DNA of 55,728 bases from Lachnospiraceae bacterium. GTDB lineage: Bacteria; Bacillota; Clostridia; Lachnospirales; Lachnospiraceae. Position numbers and translations under genes: made by a program. Shown piece by piece: positions 1 through 12,319 of this stretch (position 1 is its first letter; every line of letters starts with the position of its first letter). The notes below the pieces were generated by a model. The model saw only the letters and a list, made by a program, of their open reading frames with translations, had not been told where the DNA came from and did no database searches. The stretch lies in contig CAJTGB010000033.1 in assembly GCA_910575835.1 (NCBI GenBank), positions 1 through 55,728 of the forward strand, in the 5' to 3' direction.

Positions 1-383
<383 letters not shown>

Positions 384-725
384 AAGACTTGGGTTCGGTT
401 TTACACGAATCCTAGTCGTATTACGCTTCGTGATACTTAGTGAGGTTTCCCACGAACTTAGTATCTCGAAGCTTCCTTTAACTTCGCAGTTCTTAGTGAG
501 GTATTCCCCGAACTTAGAACTATCGAAGCATCCTTTTCGTTTAATCCGAGTCAAGAAAAATGCTCGCTTTTCTTTTCCCGTTATTACTGTTTTTAAGGTT
601 GACATCGAATCTCTTCAATGTCACGTTCTGAAATTTTCTCTTTAAGAAATTTTCAGGGATGTTGTCTATTGTTTAGTTATCAAGGTTCTTTGTTTTGCTG
701 TTGTCTCACTCGCGACAGCTATGAT
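384..725 (-). other. Structured rRNA operon leader
   Basis: This is the transcribed leader between promoter P2 and mature 16S. It holds several inverted repeats: two related extended hairpins at 425-472 and 483-526, a short one at 600-623 (TGACAT/ATGTCA arms), and an AT-rich one at about 627-660. The two large hairpins share a loop-proximal sequence (TTAGTGAGGT...CCC.CGAACTTAG, plus sense) while their stems differ in a compensatory way (GATAC/GTATC versus AGTTC/GAACT) and both are closed by CTTCG/CGAAG. This suggests conserved processing or antitermination structures. No protein-coding gene is convincing here. Confidence 0.7.
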
Positions 726-754
726 AGCTTATCACATGTTCTTCTGTTTGTCAA
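726..754 (-). promoter_or_regulatory. rRNA promoter P2 (proximal)
   Basis: On the minus strand TTGACA (complement at 749-754) is followed after exactly 17 nt by TAAGCT (complement at 726-731). The -35 box is perfect and the -10 box weak. It lies upstream of the 16S leader in the right orientation. Confidence 0.65.
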
Positions 755-828
755 CAACTTTTTTCATATTTTTTTATTTCTTTTTTCGCTGTCGTTTTTG
801 AAATCTGCTTTCATCTGACAGCTAAATT

Positions 829-857
829 ACATTACCATATTTATCAAATCTTGTCAA
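829..857 (-). promoter_or_regulatory. rRNA promoter P1 (distal)
   Basis: On the minus strand TTGACA (complement at 852-857) and TAATGT (complement at 829-834) are separated by 17 nt. It sits about 100 bp upstream of P2, giving the tandem arrangement typical of rrn operons. The surrounding A/T tracts could act as UP elements. Confidence 0.7.
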
Positions 858-942
858 CATCTTTTTTCAAATTTTTTACAGGTTTTTATAAAAAATTTCA
901 TCAACCCTATTAAGTATAATTCATTGGCATAGATTTTGATAG

Positions 943-975
943 AAAAAACTGTCCGAAACAATTCCGAACAGTTTT
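943..975 (-). terminator. Terminator after tRNA-Ser
   Basis: Read on the minus strand, AAAACTGTTCGG pairs with a TCGGACAGTTTT arm (one G-U) and is followed by a run of T. It lies just downstream of tRNA-Ser and upstream of the rRNA promoters, separating the two transcription units. Confidence 0.8.
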
Positions 976-980
976 CAACC

Positions 981-1067
981 GGAGAAAGAGGGATTTGAAC
1001 CCTCGCGCCGGTCACCCGACCTACACCCTTAGCAGGGGCGCCTCTTCAGCCTCTTGAGTATTTCTCC
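981..1067 (-). tRNA. tRNA-Ser(GCU)
   Basis: An 87-nt class II tRNA on the minus strand. The acceptor arms GGAGAAA and TTTCTCC pair, the anticodon loop reads CTGCTAA (anticodon GCU, codons AGC/AGU), a long variable arm follows, and the T-arm has GGTTCAAATCC. CCA is not encoded. It has its own promoter and terminator. Confidence 0.95.
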
Positions 1068-1078
1068 AAGCGATAATC

Positions 1079-1107
1079 ATTATACTAAACCTTATCACCA
1101 TTGTCAA
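1079..1107 (-). promoter_or_regulatory. Promoter of tRNA-Ser
   Basis: Perfect sigma-A consensus on the minus strand: TTGACA (complement at 1102-1107), 17 nt spacer, TATAAT (complement at 1079-1084). The tRNA starts about 12 nt downstream of the -10 box. Confidence 0.9.
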
Positions 1108-1127
1108 TCATTTTTTTTATTTTTTAT

Positions 1128-1286
1128 TCTGAACTGTTCACGCCTGGTAACAATTCAGACAGGTCTGCGCATTCACTGCGCTGACCGTGCCATAGAATAG
1201 AGCATGAAAGCATCCGGCCCATCGCGAAGCGATTGTTAATGGCCGGATGCCTGTAACAGTGAAGGTATCTGAACTGTTCACGCCTG
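1128..1286. repeat. 19-bp direct repeat flanking a hairpin
   Basis: TCTGAACTGTTCACGCCTG occurs at 1128-1146 and again at 1268-1286. The second copy contains the plsC stop codon. Between them lies a strong hairpin with arms GCATCCGGCC (1210-1219) and GGCCGGATGC (1241-1250) and a nested ATCGC-GAA-GCGAT stem. The hairpin may terminate plsC transcription, although its T run is weak. The layout looks like a short duplication or insertion at the plsC 3' end. Confidence 0.6.
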
Positions 1287-1985
1287 CCGGATAACCGTCC
1301 TTATCCTGTCTCTGACCAGAGCGGCAATCTCTTTAGTCTTCATATCCTTATAATCATCATAATACAGCGGTTTCAGGAAATGCACCTGTACCTTTACCGG
1401 ACTGATCGTATTCGTATCAAAAGGTTTGAATGCATCTATCAAAGCAACCGGAACGATAGGACACTTGGCTCTTGTCGCTGCTTTGAAGCTTCCGCCCTTG
1501 AACTCTTGAACCTCATTCCCATTCTTTGAGCGGGTTCCTTCCGCGAATATTATATAATTTCTTCCGTTCTTGACCTCTTCAGATACGTCTGTTATCACCT
1601 TCATTGCCTGTCTGACGTCTTCCCTGTCTATTGTGTAGACCTTCATACAGGCAAATACCTGCTTCAAGAACTGGATATGCGCCACCTCCTGCTTCGCCAC
1701 AACGGAAAAAGGTTTGGGACAGGCCTCCAGAATTGCAAGCACATCATACAATCCCTGATGATTGGGGAAAAACATAAATCCATTTTCAGAAGGAATATTC
1801 TCCTGTCCGTGAAAATCGATCGTTACATTTCCCCCCTTATTCGCGCGGTGCACGATGAATTTCAGCATCTTATAATGTTCTTCTTCCGTATATTTATCCA
1901 CATGTGATGCATGATAACATAATTTTATCCACATAAAGGGAACAAGAATTATGTTGCGTATTACCATGTACATTATTCTTTTCAT
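1278..1985 (-). CDS. plsC: 1-acyl-sn-glycerol-3-phosphate acyltransferase
   Basis: This 235-aa protein is predicted to acylate lysophosphatidic acid to phosphatidic acid in membrane phospholipid synthesis. The PlsC acyltransferase signature is clear: the HX4D catalytic motif NHQGLYD at residues 75-81 (His76, Asp81) and the substrate-binding EGTRS at 149-153. A hydrophobic N-terminal stretch (residues 4-20) probably anchors it to the membrane. The length is normal for the family. The start is preceded by AAGGAGCAACACTC. It is a separate unit between tRNA-Ser and the DUF4173-type gene. Family assignment is firm; acyl donor (ACP or CoA) cannot be told from sequence. Confidence 0.9.
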   Translation of the reverse strand: MKRIMYMVIRNIILVPFMWIKLCYHASHVDKYTEEEHYKMLKFIVHRANKGGNVTIDFHGQENIPSENGFMFFPNHQGLYDVLAILEACPKPFSVVAKQEVAHIQFLKQVFACMKVYTIDREDVRQAMKVITDVSEEVKNGRNYIIFAEGTRSKNGNEVQEFKGGSFKAATRAKCPIVPVALIDAFKPFDTNTISPVKVQVHFLKPLYYDDYKDMKTKEIAALVRDRIRTVIRQA

Positions 1986-2079
1986 GAGTGTTGCTCCTTA
2001 TATGATTTGGTAGTATATGCTTTTGCCAATTTATTTTACCACATATGGAATATTTTAAAAACTCTATTTTTCAAATTGA

Positions 2080-3651
2080 TTATCGGGAATCTGTCCCCGT
2101 ATCATTTTTATGCTCTTCGATATATCTGTCCGCCGCTATCTTTGCCCGGATTCTGGAATAATTAGCCTTTCTGAAATATATACCTTCATTCTCCTCAGAT
2201 ATATTGAGAAAATAATTGTACATGCTCTGCTTCAGATACTCATTATCAATATACCGCCATTCTTTGTCATCCAGATCGATCTTCGCAATCTCCGGCGCCG
2301 CATCTATAGAATTCGTCTCATACATCAGGTAATATAGGTCGATGTCCGACGTATTCTTCCAGTGTTCAATGTCATATTTAGCAATGATCACATCAGGCCT
2401 TGAAAAAGAGAATAAGATATACATCACGCCGACTACCGCCACAATAAATTGAAACAGCGGAAATCTTCTCTTATAGATGCTCACGACCACTCCGACCATG
2501 ATCAGAACAAGCACGATCAGAAACCACAGTACCAAAACTCTCAGGAATGTAAGATAATATTCTCCGACATACATCATCATCCTGTATGCTGATGAAATGA
2601 TCATAATAAACGTACATCCTGATATGACCGTCAAGATAACCTTTAAGATTATATTTTCCCTGAAAAGATACATGCATAACAATACCATGATAAAATTGAT
2701 CACGCTGACGAACAGAAGTTCCCAGAATCCTCCCCTCGCATATTCCGCATAACTTACATATTCCGGAAGGCCTGCTCTCATACCTATAAACAAGTACAAG
2801 ATCTGTATAGCGCAATAGATCAGATAGATCACGCTTACAATACTTGTGAACGTAATTCCTATCACCGGATCAAAGAACCTTCCCCTGCGTCCCGGCCCCA
2901 TCGCAGCATTCATCCCGCAGGGTGATATCATGATTCCCGAATCCGCGTACTGACGGCCTTCATCAGTCAGATTATACCTGCATAAGGCGACGAAAAAAGC
3001 ATATGGAAGAGTAAATCCTATAATGAATGTCACACTTATACCGAACAGCGTCGCAAAGTTAATATAATCTAATATCTTCCCGAACAGTTTCGAGAACATA
3101 ATATCCGAGCTTAACAAAAGGGGCAATGTGATACACAATATCCCCAGCGCCACGATGAATCCGATCACGACGGCAATCAGCGTATTATTTCTTTTGATAT
3201 CTTTATTCTTGCTAAAGAACCATCCTCCGTGCCAATACGGATAAGGCACGGATTGTATCGTCGTCCCTATCAATATAAATATCTTCTTCAGATATGCCGG
3301 AAAATTCCACAGATAGTCATTATAAAACTGATGGATCATAAATACCATGAAAAGAAGCAGAATTCCGACAATATTAAAAAAATGAACAAAAAATGAAGTA
3401 GTGATTGCAGAAGACAATCCCAGTAATCCCATTCCGGCCAGATATGGAACAGAATGCTTCATAAGCCTGTAATTGATCTTCTTCATAAAAAATACCGCGA
3501 ATGCGATCGTCACTCCTACACATACAGGGAATGTGATCCCTGATATATTCTTATATAAACAAAATGTAAATATCAATCCGTATATCAGGCTCAAACCGCC
3601 GAAATACTTATAATTGTCACGGATCTTTATGATTAATACATTTTCTTTCAT
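2080..3651 (-). CDS. DUF4173/DUF4153-type multi-pass membrane protein
   Basis: A 523-aa integral membrane protein with roughly a dozen hydrophobic segments over residues 15-425, then a soluble C-terminal tail (about 425-523) rich in charged and aromatic residues. The architecture and motifs such as the conserved YPYWHGGWFF stretch and the FxRPDxxIAKYDIE-like segment near the tail resemble the DUF4153/DUF4173 family of Firmicutes, whose function is unknown. A GGAGGTGCAGGTCT element precedes the ATG. It lies upstream of plsC on the same strand (gap 94 bp) and 54 bp downstream of the XRE regulator, so it may be cotranscribed with the XRE/DUF2975 pair. Family call is by eye and moderate. Confidence 0.7.
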   Translation of the reverse strand: MKENVLIIKIRDNYKYFGGLSLIYGLIFTFCLYKNISGITFPVCVGVTIAFAVFFMKKINYRLMKHSVPYLAGMGLLGLSSAITTSFFVHFFNIVGILLLFMVFMIHQFYNDYLWNFPAYLKKIFILIGTTIQSVPYPYWHGGWFFSKNKDIKRNNTLIAVVIGFIVALGILCITLPLLLSSDIMFSKLFGKILDYINFATLFGISVTFIIGFTLPYAFFVALCRYNLTDEGRQYADSGIMISPCGMNAAMGPGRRGRFFDPVIGITFTSIVSVIYLIYCAIQILYLFIGMRAGLPEYVSYAEYARGGFWELLFVSVINFIMVLLCMYLFRENIILKVILTVISGCTFIMIISSAYRMMMYVGEYYLTFLRVLVLWFLIVLVLIMVGVVVSIYKRRFPLFQFIVAVVGVMYILFSFSRPDVIIAKYDIEHWKNTSDIDLYYLMYETNSIDAAPEIAKIDLDDKEWRYIDNEYLKQSMYNYFLNISEENEGIYFRKANYSRIRAKIAADRYIEEHKNDTGTDSR

Positions 3652-3705
3652 AGACCTGCACCTCCGTATAGTCTTTTTAAAATATTGATTCCCGGCAGAA
3701 TATTC

Positions 3706-3915
3706 CTATTCTTCCGGCAGATATTCTATGATATCCCCAGGCTGGCACCTTAACTCTCTGCAGATTGCTTCCAACGTGGAAAATCTCACGGCCTTTGCCT
3801 TATTATTCTTCAATATAGACAGGTTAGCCGGAGTAATATCGATCTTCCCTGCAAGCTCTGACAATCCGATCTTACGCTGTGCCATCATAACATCAATATT
3901 AATCCTGATTCCCAC
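3706..3915 (-). CDS. Small XRE/Cro-type HTH regulator
   Basis: A 69-aa protein that is almost entirely one helix-turn-helix domain of the YozG-like type, with ISELAG-like helix 2 (GLSELAGKIDIT) and recognition helix around PANLSILKNNK, ending in the typical CQPGDIIEYLPEE. Such regulators are commonly encoded directly beside a DUF2975 membrane protein, as here (20 bp gap). The pair is thought to act as a regulator/membrane-partner unit, but its signal is unknown. GAGGGGAGGATGATGCTGTG precedes the start. Confidence 0.85.
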   Translation of the reverse strand: MGIRINIDVMMAQRKIGLSELAGKIDITPANLSILKNNKAKAVRFSTLEAICRELRCQPGDIIEYLPEE

Positions 3916-3935
3916 AGCATCATCCTCCCCTCTAT

Positions 3936-4385
3936 CTATATCGTCAAATCATTCTCTTCCTTGTAACTCACCGCTTTGGCGAATACGTGCGCAAGAACCT
4001 CACAGAACAATGCTGCAATGAAAAACACAAGAACAATGATTCCTGTGGCCGGAGTCGGCATGACGCATACCTTGATCACAAACATCACAACAATGCACAG
4101 GCTTAGAACCGCCATGGTATTCAAGCTTCTGACATTCTCATATACGAAACATGATTCCTGGATTACAGTTCTCATCATCTTGCGGAGCTGCCTTATGATC
4201 ATGATTCCAAATACCCCGGAAGCCCCGAATACTGCAAGCATAAATAAAAAATATTCATTGATCATGCTTGAATAATATTTCCCAAGAAACTTCAAACTTA
4301 ACGGGAGAGTAAAAAATACAACTATTCCTCCGTAGAACATGACATCCAGCACGATCTTAGTGAACCTGATCAAACGCTCATTCAT
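3936..4385 (-). CDS. DUF2975 family membrane protein
   Basis: A 149-aa protein with four hydrophobic helices (about residues 10-30, 45-65, 90-110 and 115-138), the usual layout of DUF2975 proteins that partner a small XRE regulator. I chose the ATG at 4385 because AAGGATG lies about 9 nt upstream. The reading frame stays open to 4571, but that extension translates a dispersed intergenic repeat (see 4407-4480) and is not likely to be protein. It is the first gene of a probable operon with the XRE gene. Confidence 0.75.
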   Translation of the reverse strand: MNERLIRFTKIVLDVMFYGGIVVFFTLPLSLKFLGKYYSSMINEYFLFMLAVFGASGVFGIMIIRQLRKMMRTVIQESCFVYENVRSLNTMAVLSLCIVVMFVIKVCVMPTPATGIIVLVFFIAALFCEVLAHVFAKAVSYKEENDLTI

Positions 4386-4406
4386 AAAATCATCACATCC
4401 TTTCAA

Positions 4407-4480
4407 GCGAGGGTCAAATACCCAGCTGTTCTGCAGCGCTACAAATTTGATGCTCCGTTGCTTGCAGCGGGGTCTTTGAC
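4407..4480 (+). repeat. Dispersed palindromic repeat, copy E (3' module only)
   Basis: GCGAGGGTCAAATACCC...CTGCAGCGCT...AATTTGATGCTCCGTTGCTTGCAGCGGGGTCTTTGAC matches the second half of the full-length copies at 22561-22690 and 23770-23897. The first module is missing. It lies immediately upstream of the DUF2975 start and so could be within its 5' leader. The rest of 4481-4672 is AT-rich spacer with A/T homopolymer tracts and no gene. Confidence 0.8.
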
Positions 4481-4672
4481 TCTCTGATGTGACGATTGTA
4501 TCATATAAAATATTGTTTTTCAATACTATATTATTGTTTTTCGATATATTTTTATTGTTTTTCAATTTCATAAGGAATAGCAGGAACAGGATTCATTTAT
4601 CAAATTGGTTCTTTTCAAATACTTTCCTTTAGGATAAAATATTTTTATAAGTATCCACAGGAGGTTTTTTAA

Positions 4673-5131
4673 ATGAACGTTAACATCAATATGGAACAGC
4701 TTGAACAAGATGCCGTAGATATCTTCCACCAGGGATTTGCCTGCTCAGAGTCTATAATCTATGCGATCCGCAAGAATTTTGAATTGGATATGTCTGACGA
4801 CGCGATCGCTATGAGCTCTGGATTTCCGTGGGGACTGGGAGGCGGCGGATGTATCTGCGGCGCTCTGGCAGGAGGAACTATGTGTATCGGATATTTCTTC
4901 GGCCGCAGAACTCCCGGAGATCCTAAGATTACCCGCTGTTTTGAGCTTACTGAGGAACTCCATGATTATTTCAAAGAGACTTGCGGCGGGTCATGCTGCC
5001 GTGTACTTACCAGAGGAATGGAGAAGGATTCTCCTGAGAGGAAGGCTAAGTGCACACAGTTCGTGAGAGATACCGTCAGAAAAACAGCCGCTATCATTCT
5101 CCGTGAATTGCAAAAAGAATCCCTAAACTAA
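4673..5131 (+). CDS. C_GCAxxG_C_C family cysteine-rich protein
   Basis: A 152-aa protein with the motif that names the family: an N-terminal FACSES cysteine, then CICGALAGG (residues 60-68 region), then spaced cysteines in ETCGGSCC and KCTQF. The family is widespread in anaerobes, sometimes as selenoproteins, and is suspected to bind metal or undertake redox chemistry; its function is unproven. Here all positions are Cys, none is an in-frame TGA. The start follows CAGGAGGTTTTTTAA. It is on the strand opposite to its neighbours and ends in a terminator whose loop contains the stop codon. A paralogue lies at 43820-44263. Confidence 0.85.
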   Translation: MNVNINMEQLEQDAVDIFHQGFACSESIIYAIRKNFELDMSDDAIAMSSGFPWGLGGGGCICGALAGGTMCIGYFFGRRTPGDPKITRCFELTEELHDYFKETCGGSCCRVLTRGMEKDSPERKAKCTQFVRDTVRKTAAIILRELQKESLN

Positions 5132-5145
5132 GGGATTCTTTTTTT
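5112..5145. terminator. Bidirectional terminator
   Basis: Arms AAAGAATCCCT (5114-5124) and AGGGATTCTTT (5131-5141) with a T run after and an A run before, so it can serve both the plus-strand C_GCAxxG_C_C gene and convergent gyrA. The TAA stop of the plus-strand gene is inside the loop. Confidence 0.85.
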
Positions 5146-5149
5146 CCGT

Positions 5150-7621
5150 CTATTCTTCACCTTCTTCGATATCTTCCTCATCGCCCTTTCTTACTTTTGC
5201 GATGCTTGCGACAATGTCGCCTTCATTCAGATCGATCAGCTTCACTCCTGAGGTCACACGTCCAAGCAGGGAGATTCCTGAACACTTCATACGGATCACA
5301 ATACCTTCTTTGTTGATGATCATGATCTCGTCATCATCATTGACAGCCTTCACACCGACCACATTGCCGGTCCTCTCCGTAATCTTATAACACTTGATTC
5401 CCTTGCCGCCCCGGTTCTGACTGGTGAATTCTCCTGTGGAGGTACGTTTCCCCATACCCTTCTCAGATACGATCAGAAGATCGGACCCCTGCGAATCCAA
5501 CTGCATACCGATCACTTCATCCCGATCAGACAGATTCATTCCTCTGACACCCATGGACGTCCTTCCGGTCGGGCGGACATCCTTCTCATCGAATCGAATA
5601 CACTGTCCATATCTGGTTATAAGGAATACATCCTGGTCGTTGTTGGTATATTTTACCTCTATCAGTTCATCTTCCTCACGAAGCGTGATCGCCGCCAGAC
5701 CTGTCTTGCGCACGAATGCATACTCCTTGATCGGAGTCTTCTTCACCAGGCCTCTCTTCGTCGCCATCAGCAGATATTCTCCATCCCTGTAATCATCGAT
5801 CGGGATCACCGCGCTGATCTTCTCTCCAGGCATCAACTGGAGCAGATTCACAATAGCAGTACCTCTGGATGTACGGCTTGCCTCGGGGATCTCATATCCC
5901 TTCATCCGGTATACACGCCCGGTATTGGTGAAGAACATGATATAATGATGAGTATGCGTCATAAACAACTCTTCTACATAATCCTCTTCCAGAGTCTGCA
6001 TTCCCTTGATCCCTTTGCCGCCTCGATTCTGAGACTTGAAGGTATCGTTTGACATCCTCTTGATATATCCTAATTTTGTCATGGTGATCACAACGTCTTC
6101 CTTAGGAATCAGATCTTCCATAGATATATCAAACTCATCGAACCCAATAGAAGTCCTTCTCTCATCTCCGTATTTATCACGGATCACGAGTATCTCTTCC
6201 TTGATCACTCCAAGCAGAAGCTTCCTGTCAGCAAGAATAGCCTCCAACCTTCCGATCTGTTCCAACAGTTCGTTGTATTCTTTTTCGAGCTTCTCCCGCT
6301 CCAGACCGGTAAGAGCACGCAGACGCATATCTACGATCGCCTGGGACTGAGCGTCAGACAGGCCGAATCTCTCCATCAGCTCCGTCTTAGCAGCCTGCAC
6401 CGTCTGAGATCCCCGGATAATGCGGATCACTTCGTCAATATTATCAAGAGCGATCAGCAAGCCCTCTAATATATGCGCTCTCTCCCGAGCCTTATTCAAT
6501 TCATACTGTGTACGGCGCGTGACAACCTCTTCCTGATGCTTCAGATAATAATTCAGCATTTCCAGAAGATTCATAACCTTCGGCTGATTATTGACAAGCG
6601 CAAGCATGATCACTCCAAATGTATCCTGAAGCTGCGTGTGCTTATACAGCTGGTTTAAGATCACATTCGCATTCACATCTCTTCTCAGTTCAATGACGAC
6701 ACGCATACCTTCACGGCTGGACTGATCGCTTAACTCTGTAATTCCTTCAATCTTCTTATCCCGTACAAGCTCGGCGATCTTCTCGATCAGCCTTGCTTTA
6801 TTCACCATATACGGAAGCTCCGTAACTACGATCCGGCTCTTTCCGTTCGGCATTGCTTCGATATCTGTGACTGCACGAACGCGTATCTTGCCCCGTCCTG
6901 TCCTATATGCCTCTTCGATCCCTCTCGTTCCAAGGATCATTCCACCCGTTGGAAAGTCCGGTCCCTTGATGATCTGGAGAATCTCTTCGATCGCGGTAAC
7001 ATCCTTATCCTCGATCTGGTTATCTATGATCCTGACTACAGCATTGATCACTTCTTTCAGATTATGAGGAGGAATATTCGTTGCCATACCGACAGCAATT
7101 CCCGACGTACCATTGACCAGAAGATTCGGGAATCTTGCCGGCAGCACCGTCGGCTCCTTCTCTGTCTCGTCAAAGTTCGGAACAAAATCAACCGTATTCT
7201 TATTAATATCCGCCGTCAGCTCCATAGAGATCTTGCTCAGCCTTGCCTCTGTATACCTCATAGCAGCCGCGCCGTCTCCGTCCACAGAACCGAAGTTTCC
7301 ATGTCCGTCCACCAGAGGATATCTGGTAGACCACTCCTGAGCCATATTCACCAACGCTCCATAGATGGAACTGTCTCCGTGAGGATGATATTTACCCATG
7401 GTATCGCCGACGATACGGGCACATTTTCTGTGCGGCTTATCAGGACCGTTGTTCAGCTCTATCATGGAGTAAAGAATCCTTCTCTGTACAGGCTTTAAAC
7501 CGTCCCTTACATCTGGCAGTGCACGGGAAGCAATTACACTCATGGCATAATCAATGTAGGAGGTCTCCATCGTCTTCTTCAGATCGACCTCATGGACTTT
7601 ATCAAATATGTTGTCTTCCAT
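5150..7621 (-). CDS. gyrA: DNA gyrase subunit A
   Basis: An 823-aa protein of normal length for GyrA. It carries the breakage-reunion domain with catalytic Tyr123 in MRYTEARL, and the C-terminal DNA-wrapping beta-pinwheel with a GyrA box ([10 protein letters not shown]) plus a second, similar copy near the C terminus ([10 protein letters not shown]). With GyrB it introduces negative supercoils. The quinolone-region helix reads [10 protein letters not shown]: the position matching E. coli Ser83 is Ser (residue 84) but that matching Asp87 is Gly (residue 88). Adjacent gyrB and recF identify it as gyrA rather than parC. It follows gyrB after 65 bp, and its C terminus is acidic. Confidence 0.97.
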   Translation of the reverse strand: MEDNIFDKVHEVDLKKTMETSYIDYAMSVIASRALPDVRDGLKPVQRRILYSMIELNNGPDKPHRKCARIVGDTMGKYHPHGDSSIYGALVNMAQEWSTRYPLVDGHGNFGSVDGDGAAAMRYTEARLSKISMELTADINKNTVDFVPNFDETEKEPTVLPARFPNLLVNGTSGIAVGMATNIPPHNLKEVINAVVRIIDNQIEDKDVTAIEEILQIIKGPDFPTGGMILGTRGIEEAYRTGRGKIRVRAVTDIEAMPNGKSRIVVTELPYMVNKARLIEKIAELVRDKKIEGITELSDQSSREGMRVVIELRRDVNANVILNQLYKHTQLQDTFGVIMLALVNNQPKVMNLLEMLNYYLKHQEEVVTRRTQYELNKARERAHILEGLLIALDNIDEVIRIIRGSQTVQAAKTELMERFGLSDAQSQAIVDMRLRALTGLEREKLEKEYNELLEQIGRLEAILADRKLLLGVIKEEILVIRDKYGDERRTSIGFDEFDISMEDLIPKEDVVITMTKLGYIKRMSNDTFKSQNRGGKGIKGMQTLEEDYVEELFMTHTHHYIMFFTNTGRVYRMKGYEIPEASRTSRGTAIVNLLQLMPGEKISAVIPIDDYRDGEYLLMATKRGLVKKTPIKEYAFVRKTGLAAITLREEDELIEVKYTNNDQDVFLITRYGQCIRFDEKDVRPTGRTSMGVRGMNLSDRDEVIGMQLDSQGSDLLIVSEKGMGKRTSTGEFTSQNRGGKGIKCYKITERTGNVVGVKAVNDDDEIMIINKEGIVIRMKCSGISLLGRVTSGVKLIDLNEGDIVASIAKVRKGDEEDIEEGEE

Positions 7622-7688
7622 ATATACTCAGGGATTCTTATATCCCCTTTCTCTCCTTTCCTTTTGCAAGAATGATCCTAAAAATTCC

Positions 7689-10715
<3,027 letters not shown>

Positions 10716-10719
<4 letters not shown>

Positions 10720-10925
10720 TTTTCGATTTTCACTTCTTCCCCGTTATAAGTGATGACATCTCCCGGATATAATTTGCGTCCTCTTCTGGTATCCGCTTCC
10801 CCGTTCACACAGACCATCCCTTCTGTGATCACTTCCTTCGCTTCCGCCCCGGATCCGACAAGACCAGACGCCTTCAATGCCTGCCCCAGCTTAATATACT
10901 CATCTCTCAATTTTACAACATCCAA
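10716..10925 (-). CDS. yaaA: S4-domain RNA-binding protein YaaA/RlbA
   Basis: A 69-aa protein made of one S4 RNA-binding domain (FxLGQALKASGLVGSGAEAKEVI...GMVCVNGEADTRRGRKLYPGD). In Bacillus the equivalent gene yaaA lies between dnaN and recF and has been linked to ribosome assembly. Here it is 13 bp downstream of dnaN and overlaps recF by 4 bp. The domain call is secure; its precise target is unknown. Confidence 0.92.
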
Positions 10926-10938
10926 CTCTTATACCTCT

Positions 10939-12048
10939 CTAAACTACTGCGTTAAAATTAACCGGGAGAATCAGATATATATAACTCTCCTCATCATCCT
11001 TGATAAAACATGGCGCCTTCGCATTCATCAGATATAATACGACTTCTTCATTGTCGATCACCCGAAGCGCGTCGATCAGGAACTTCGGATTGAATCCGAT
11101 CAATAGATCCTTACCTTCTTTGCTGATATAGATCTCCTCATCCATTGAACCGATCTGTGATTTGATCTTGAGTTCCATCACTTCATCGCCGATATTGATG
11201 ATGATCGGTTTCTTGTCGCCCTCCTTAACCAGAAGAGTCGCACGGTCGATAGAACTCAGCAGCTCTTTTTTGTTGATCCTGACTTTTGTCTCGTAATCGT
11301 TGGACAACATCTGGTCAACCTTGAAATATTCTCCCTCGATCAATCTGGATACGACCACAGTATTATCAAACTCAAATACAATGTGATTGCTGGTATAGGA
11401 GATATTCACCATACTCTCCGCTTCTCCTGACAGGATCTTGCTGACTTCTATCAGCGTCTTGCCTGGAACGATAAGCTTCTTATCACCGACCTCGTCCTTA
11501 AGCTCCATCTTACGGATAGAGATACGGTGGCCGTCAAGGGATATTACCCTCAGAACATTATTCTTGATCTCAAACAGTTCCCCTGTCATCAGCTTATTGC
11601 TCTCCGTATCGGCAATAGAGAATATGGTCTGTCTGATCATTTCTTTCAAAGTAAACTGAGATATTTCTATAGATTCGTCCTTTTCAATGATTGGAAGATA
11701 AGAGAATTCTTCCCCCGGCTTGCCGGACAGGTCAAACTTCGCCTTCTCACAGGTGATCATCGTCTGAAGGTTCTCCTTCGTCTCGATCACAACATCATTA
11801 TCCGGGAGCTTGCGGACGATCTCTGAGAATATCCTTGCGTCAATAGCGATCATTCCTCTGTCGATGATCTCACCTTCAACGTCCGTCTGTATTCCCAGTT
11901 CCATATCGTTAGCCGTCAGTCTGATAATATCATTCGTTGCGTCGATCAGGATACATTCCAGGATCGGCATTGTAGTCTTAGACGGAACAGCTTTGTATAC
12001 AGTATTAACTCCTTTTGCAAGATTAGACTTGCTGCAGATTATCTTCAT
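10939..12048 (-). CDS. dnaN: DNA polymerase III beta sliding clamp
   Basis: A 369-aa sliding clamp with the three-fold repeated clamp fold; recognisable segments include MKIICSKSNL at the N terminus and the C-terminal YLILPV ending (here YLILPVNFNAVV). I set the start at 12048, preceded by AAAGGAGTTTTTCAC; the frame stays open upstream to 12162 but that stretch has no homology I recognise and overlaps putative DnaA boxes. It lies between dnaA and yaaA as in other Firmicutes. Confidence 0.96.
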   Translation of the reverse strand: MKIICSKSNLAKGVNTVYKAVPSKTTMPILECILIDATNDIIRLTANDMELGIQTDVEGEIIDRGMIAIDARIFSEIVRKLPDNDVVIETKENLQTMITCEKAKFDLSGKPGEEFSYLPIIEKDESIEISQFTLKEMIRQTIFSIADTESNKLMTGELFEIKNNVLRVISLDGHRISIRKMELKDEVGDKKLIVPGKTLIEVSKILSGEAESMVNISYTSNHIVFEFDNTVVVSRLIEGEYFKVDQMLSNDYETKVRINKKELLSSIDRATLLVKEGDKKPIIINIGDEVMELKIKSQIGSMDEEIYISKEGKDLLIGFNPKFLIDALRVIDNEEVVLYLMNAKAPCFIKDDEESYIYLILPVNFNAVV

Positions 12049-12123
12049 ATGTGAAAAACTCCTTTCAGCCGGCGGCAGATAGATATATATATTAAATAAC
12101 TCCGCCTTCTTCTTATTAGGGGA

Positions 12124-12319
12124 TGTGGAAAAGTGGAAAACCACCTCCACGCCAGTAAACATCAGTGTTTCCAGAATTAAAAACCGTGTGGATTAGGACA
12201 AGATAAGATGTGGAAGCTGTGGTGAAAACTTTTCTTAAAAAACTTTTCCATTTCTTAAAAAATGATAATTAACATGTTATACACAGGTTATCTGTAAGTT
12301 GTCCACAATGTTATTCACA
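12124..12319. promoter_or_regulatory. DnaA-box cluster between dnaA and dnaN (oriC part 2)
   Basis: Near-consensus DnaA boxes (TTATCCACA): TGTGGAAAA 12124-12132, TGTGGATTA 12187-12195, TTATACACA 12277-12285, TTGTCCACA 12299-12307 and TTATTCACA 12311-12319, the last abutting the dnaA stop codon. By analogy with Bacillus subtilis, where DnaA boxes lie on both sides of dnaA, this is the downstream half of a bipartite origin. The dnaN promoter should also be in this stretch, and DnaA could regulate it. Confidence 0.75.

Noticed and set aside
4386-4571. N-terminal extension of the DUF2975 protein by 62 codons
   Set aside because: The extension translates the dispersed repeat (copy E) and low-complexity Asn/Lys DNA, and the ribosome-binding site is at the internal ATG (4385).
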